This document shows, in pieces, positions 5,838-6,919 of a stretch of DNA of 6,919 nucleotides. The DNA lies in contig JAKBBE010000140.1 of the NCBI GenBank assembly GCA_021826035.1, forward strand, positions 1 through 6,919, given 5' to 3'. Below the pieces are notes generated by a model that was not told the origin of the DNA, made no database searches, and was given only the letters and a program-made list of their open reading frames with translations. This stretch comes from Pseudomonadota bacterium. GTDB taxonomy: Bacteria; Pseudomonadota; Gammaproteobacteria; Steroidobacterales; Steroidobacteraceae. Position 1 is the first letter of the stretch. Each line of letters opens with the position of its first letter. The position numbers and the translations under genes were made by a program.

Positions 5838-6919
5838 GATGGGGCTCCTGGGCGAGCAGCTTCGCGCCTGCTCTTCCTCTATCGGTGATTCGTCGCACCA
5901 GCACATAAAACACCGGCGTCAGCAGCAGCCCGAAGAAAGTCACGCCGAGCATGCCGGAAAACACCACGATGCCGAGCGCATGGCGAATTTCAGCGCCCGC
6001 ACCGCTCGCCAGCACCAGCGGTACGACGCCCATGATGAAGGCAAACGAGGTCATGAGTATCGGGCGCAGCCGCAGGTGCGCCGCCTCGAGCACCGCGGTG
6101 ACCGTATCGCGTCCATGCTCCTCTTGCAGGTGTTTGGCGAACTCCACGATCAGGATGGCGTTCTTGCAAGCGAGCCCCACCAGCACCACCAACCCCACCT
6201 GCGTGAAGATGTTGTTCGTGCCGTGATCGAGCCACACGCCGGTGATGGCTGCGAGCAGACACATCGGCACGATCAGGATGATCGCCAGCGGCAGACTCAG
6301 ACTCTCGTACTGCGCGGCGAGCACCAGAAACACGAACAGCGCGCACAACGGGAAGACGATCTCGCCGGTATGACCGGAGATCAGCTGCTGGTAGGACAGA
6401 CCCGTCCACTCGAAATGCATGCCGCGCGGCAGCGTCCGGTGGAGAATCTGCGTCATCGCCGCCTGCGCCTGTCCGGAGCTGTATCCGGGCGCCGGCCCGC
6501 CGTTGATGTCGGCGGATCGGTAGCCGTTGTAGCGCTGCACGATGTCCGGGCCGAACGTGCGCTGCACGGTGAGGACCGATCCGAGCGGCACCATCTGACC
6601 GGCGGCATTTCGCGTCTGCAACATCGAAATATCGCTGATGTGCGAGCGATACGGCGCATCAGCTTGCGCCAGCACCTCGTAAGTTCTGCCGAACCTGTTG
6701 AAATCGTTGATGTAATCCGAGCCCAAATAGACCTGCAGGGTGCGGAAGACATCCTCGAGGTTCACGTGCTCCTGCATCACTTTGGTGCGGTCGACGTTCA
6801 CCTTCAGCTGCGGCACGTTGATCTGGTAGGTGCTGAACAGCCCGGCGAGCGCCGGATTCCGATAGCCCTGCTGCAGCGCCTTCTGCACCGCGTCGTAGAG
6901 CGCGGTCGAGCCCAGATCG
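5830..6919 (-). CDS. RND efflux pump inner-membrane subunit (HAE-1, MexF-like), C-terminal third only
   Basis: The frame is open through the right edge, so the visible 362 residues are the C-terminal third of a protein normally about 1050 residues; the N-terminal part is outside the window. RND pumps are trimeric proton/drug antiporters of the inner membrane that export drugs, solvents or other small molecules through an adaptor and outer-membrane channel. Visible: the periplasmic porter/docking part with VPQLKVNVDRTKV, YLGSDYINDFNRFGRTYEV, GQMVPLGSVLTV, RYNGYRSADINGGPAPGYSSGQA and FEWTGLSYQQ; then helices 8 to 12, including VFLVLAAQYESLSLP, NNIFTQVGLVVLVGLACKNA, ILIVEFAK, LRLRPILMTSFAFIMG and VVPLVLASGAGAEIRHALG. 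The Lys of CKNA (fragment residue 252) and the Thr of LMTS (290) match the proton-relay Lys940 and Thr978 of AcrB. The wording of these blocks resembles MexF/BpeF-type pumps more than AcrB. The adaptor gene is expected upstream, beyond the right edge. Substrates cannot be read from the sequence. Confidence 0.95.
   Translation of the reverse strand, partial: DLGSTALYDAVQKALQQGYRNPALAGLFSTYQINVPQLKVNVDRTKVMQEHVNLEDVFRTLQVYLGSDYINDFNRFGRTYEVLAQADAPYRSHISDISMLQTRNAAGQMVPLGSVLTVQRTFGPDIVQRYNGYRSADINGGPAPGYSSGQAQAAMTQILHRTLPRGMHFEWTGLSYQQLISGHTGEIVFPLCALFVFLVLAAQYESLSLPLAIILIVPMCLLAAITGVWLDHGTNNIFTQVGLVVLVGLACKNAILIVEFAKHLQEEHGRDTVTAVLEAAHLRLRPILMTSFAFIMGVVPLVLASGAGAEIRHALGIVVFSGMLGVTFFGLLLTPVFYVLVRRITDRGRAGAKLLAQEPHHA
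5845..5849 (-). promoter_or_regulatory. Shine-Dalgarno of the channel gene, embedded in the pump gene
   Basis: AGGAG on the minus strand lies 7 bases before the ATG at 5837, inside the last codons of the RND pump gene. It fixes the channel start and supports coupled translation of pump and channel. Confidence 0.7.

Noticed and set aside
1..6919. Mobile element, CRISPR, phage or toxin-antitoxin content
   Set aside because: No transposase, integrase, repeat-spacer pattern, terminal inverted repeats or paired small toxin-antitoxin frames were seen; composition is even across the window.

Overview
The window is GC-rich throughout, with strong G/C preference at third codon positions. Together with the gene content (an RND efflux operon of the MexEF-OprN kind, outer-membrane lipoproteins, a divergent SRAP protein) this points to a high-GC Gram-negative proteobacterium. 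A gammaproteobacterium of Xanthomonadales or Nevskiales character is my best guess, but the genus cannot be fixed from this sequence.

Layout, left to right. Positions 1-656 (minus) hold a nearly complete SRAP-family gene (YedK/HMCES fold) whose 3' end leaves the window. Its Cys2 is kept, but the other catalytic positions look substituted. A 587-base gene-free stretch follows (657-1243), containing GC-rich hairpins and, near its right end, a good sigma-70-type promoter (1119-1149). The promoter drives a short FUSC-like membrane protein (1244-1837, plus), followed 45 bases later by a class I nitronate monooxygenase-like flavoprotein (1883-2956, plus), probably cotranscribed. A small lipoprotein gene of unknown function (2976-3341, minus) converges on the flavoprotein gene and is divergent from a DUF899 thioredoxin-fold gene (3581-4291, plus). 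The DUF899 gene ends at a strong hairpin (4323-4357) shared with the convergent efflux operon. The right third (4365-6919, minus) is the distal part of a tripartite efflux operon: the C-terminal third of an RND inner-membrane pump, then an outer-membrane channel lipoprotein whose start codon overlaps the pump gene by 8 bases.

How the genes work together. The pump and channel form one machine: the inner-membrane antiporter hands substrate to the outer-membrane channel through an adaptor protein, which should be encoded just beyond the right edge. The FUSC-like protein may be a second, small exporter. The flavoprotein and DUF899 protein are plausible redox or detoxification proteins, and SRAP proteins protect abasic DNA, so the region has a loose stress and export flavour. 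Nothing ties these units into a single pathway, and I see no phage, transposon, CRISPR, toxin-antitoxin or other defence-type system. The most unusual items are the active-site changes in the SRAP protein, the half-size FUSC protein and the orphan lipoprotein.
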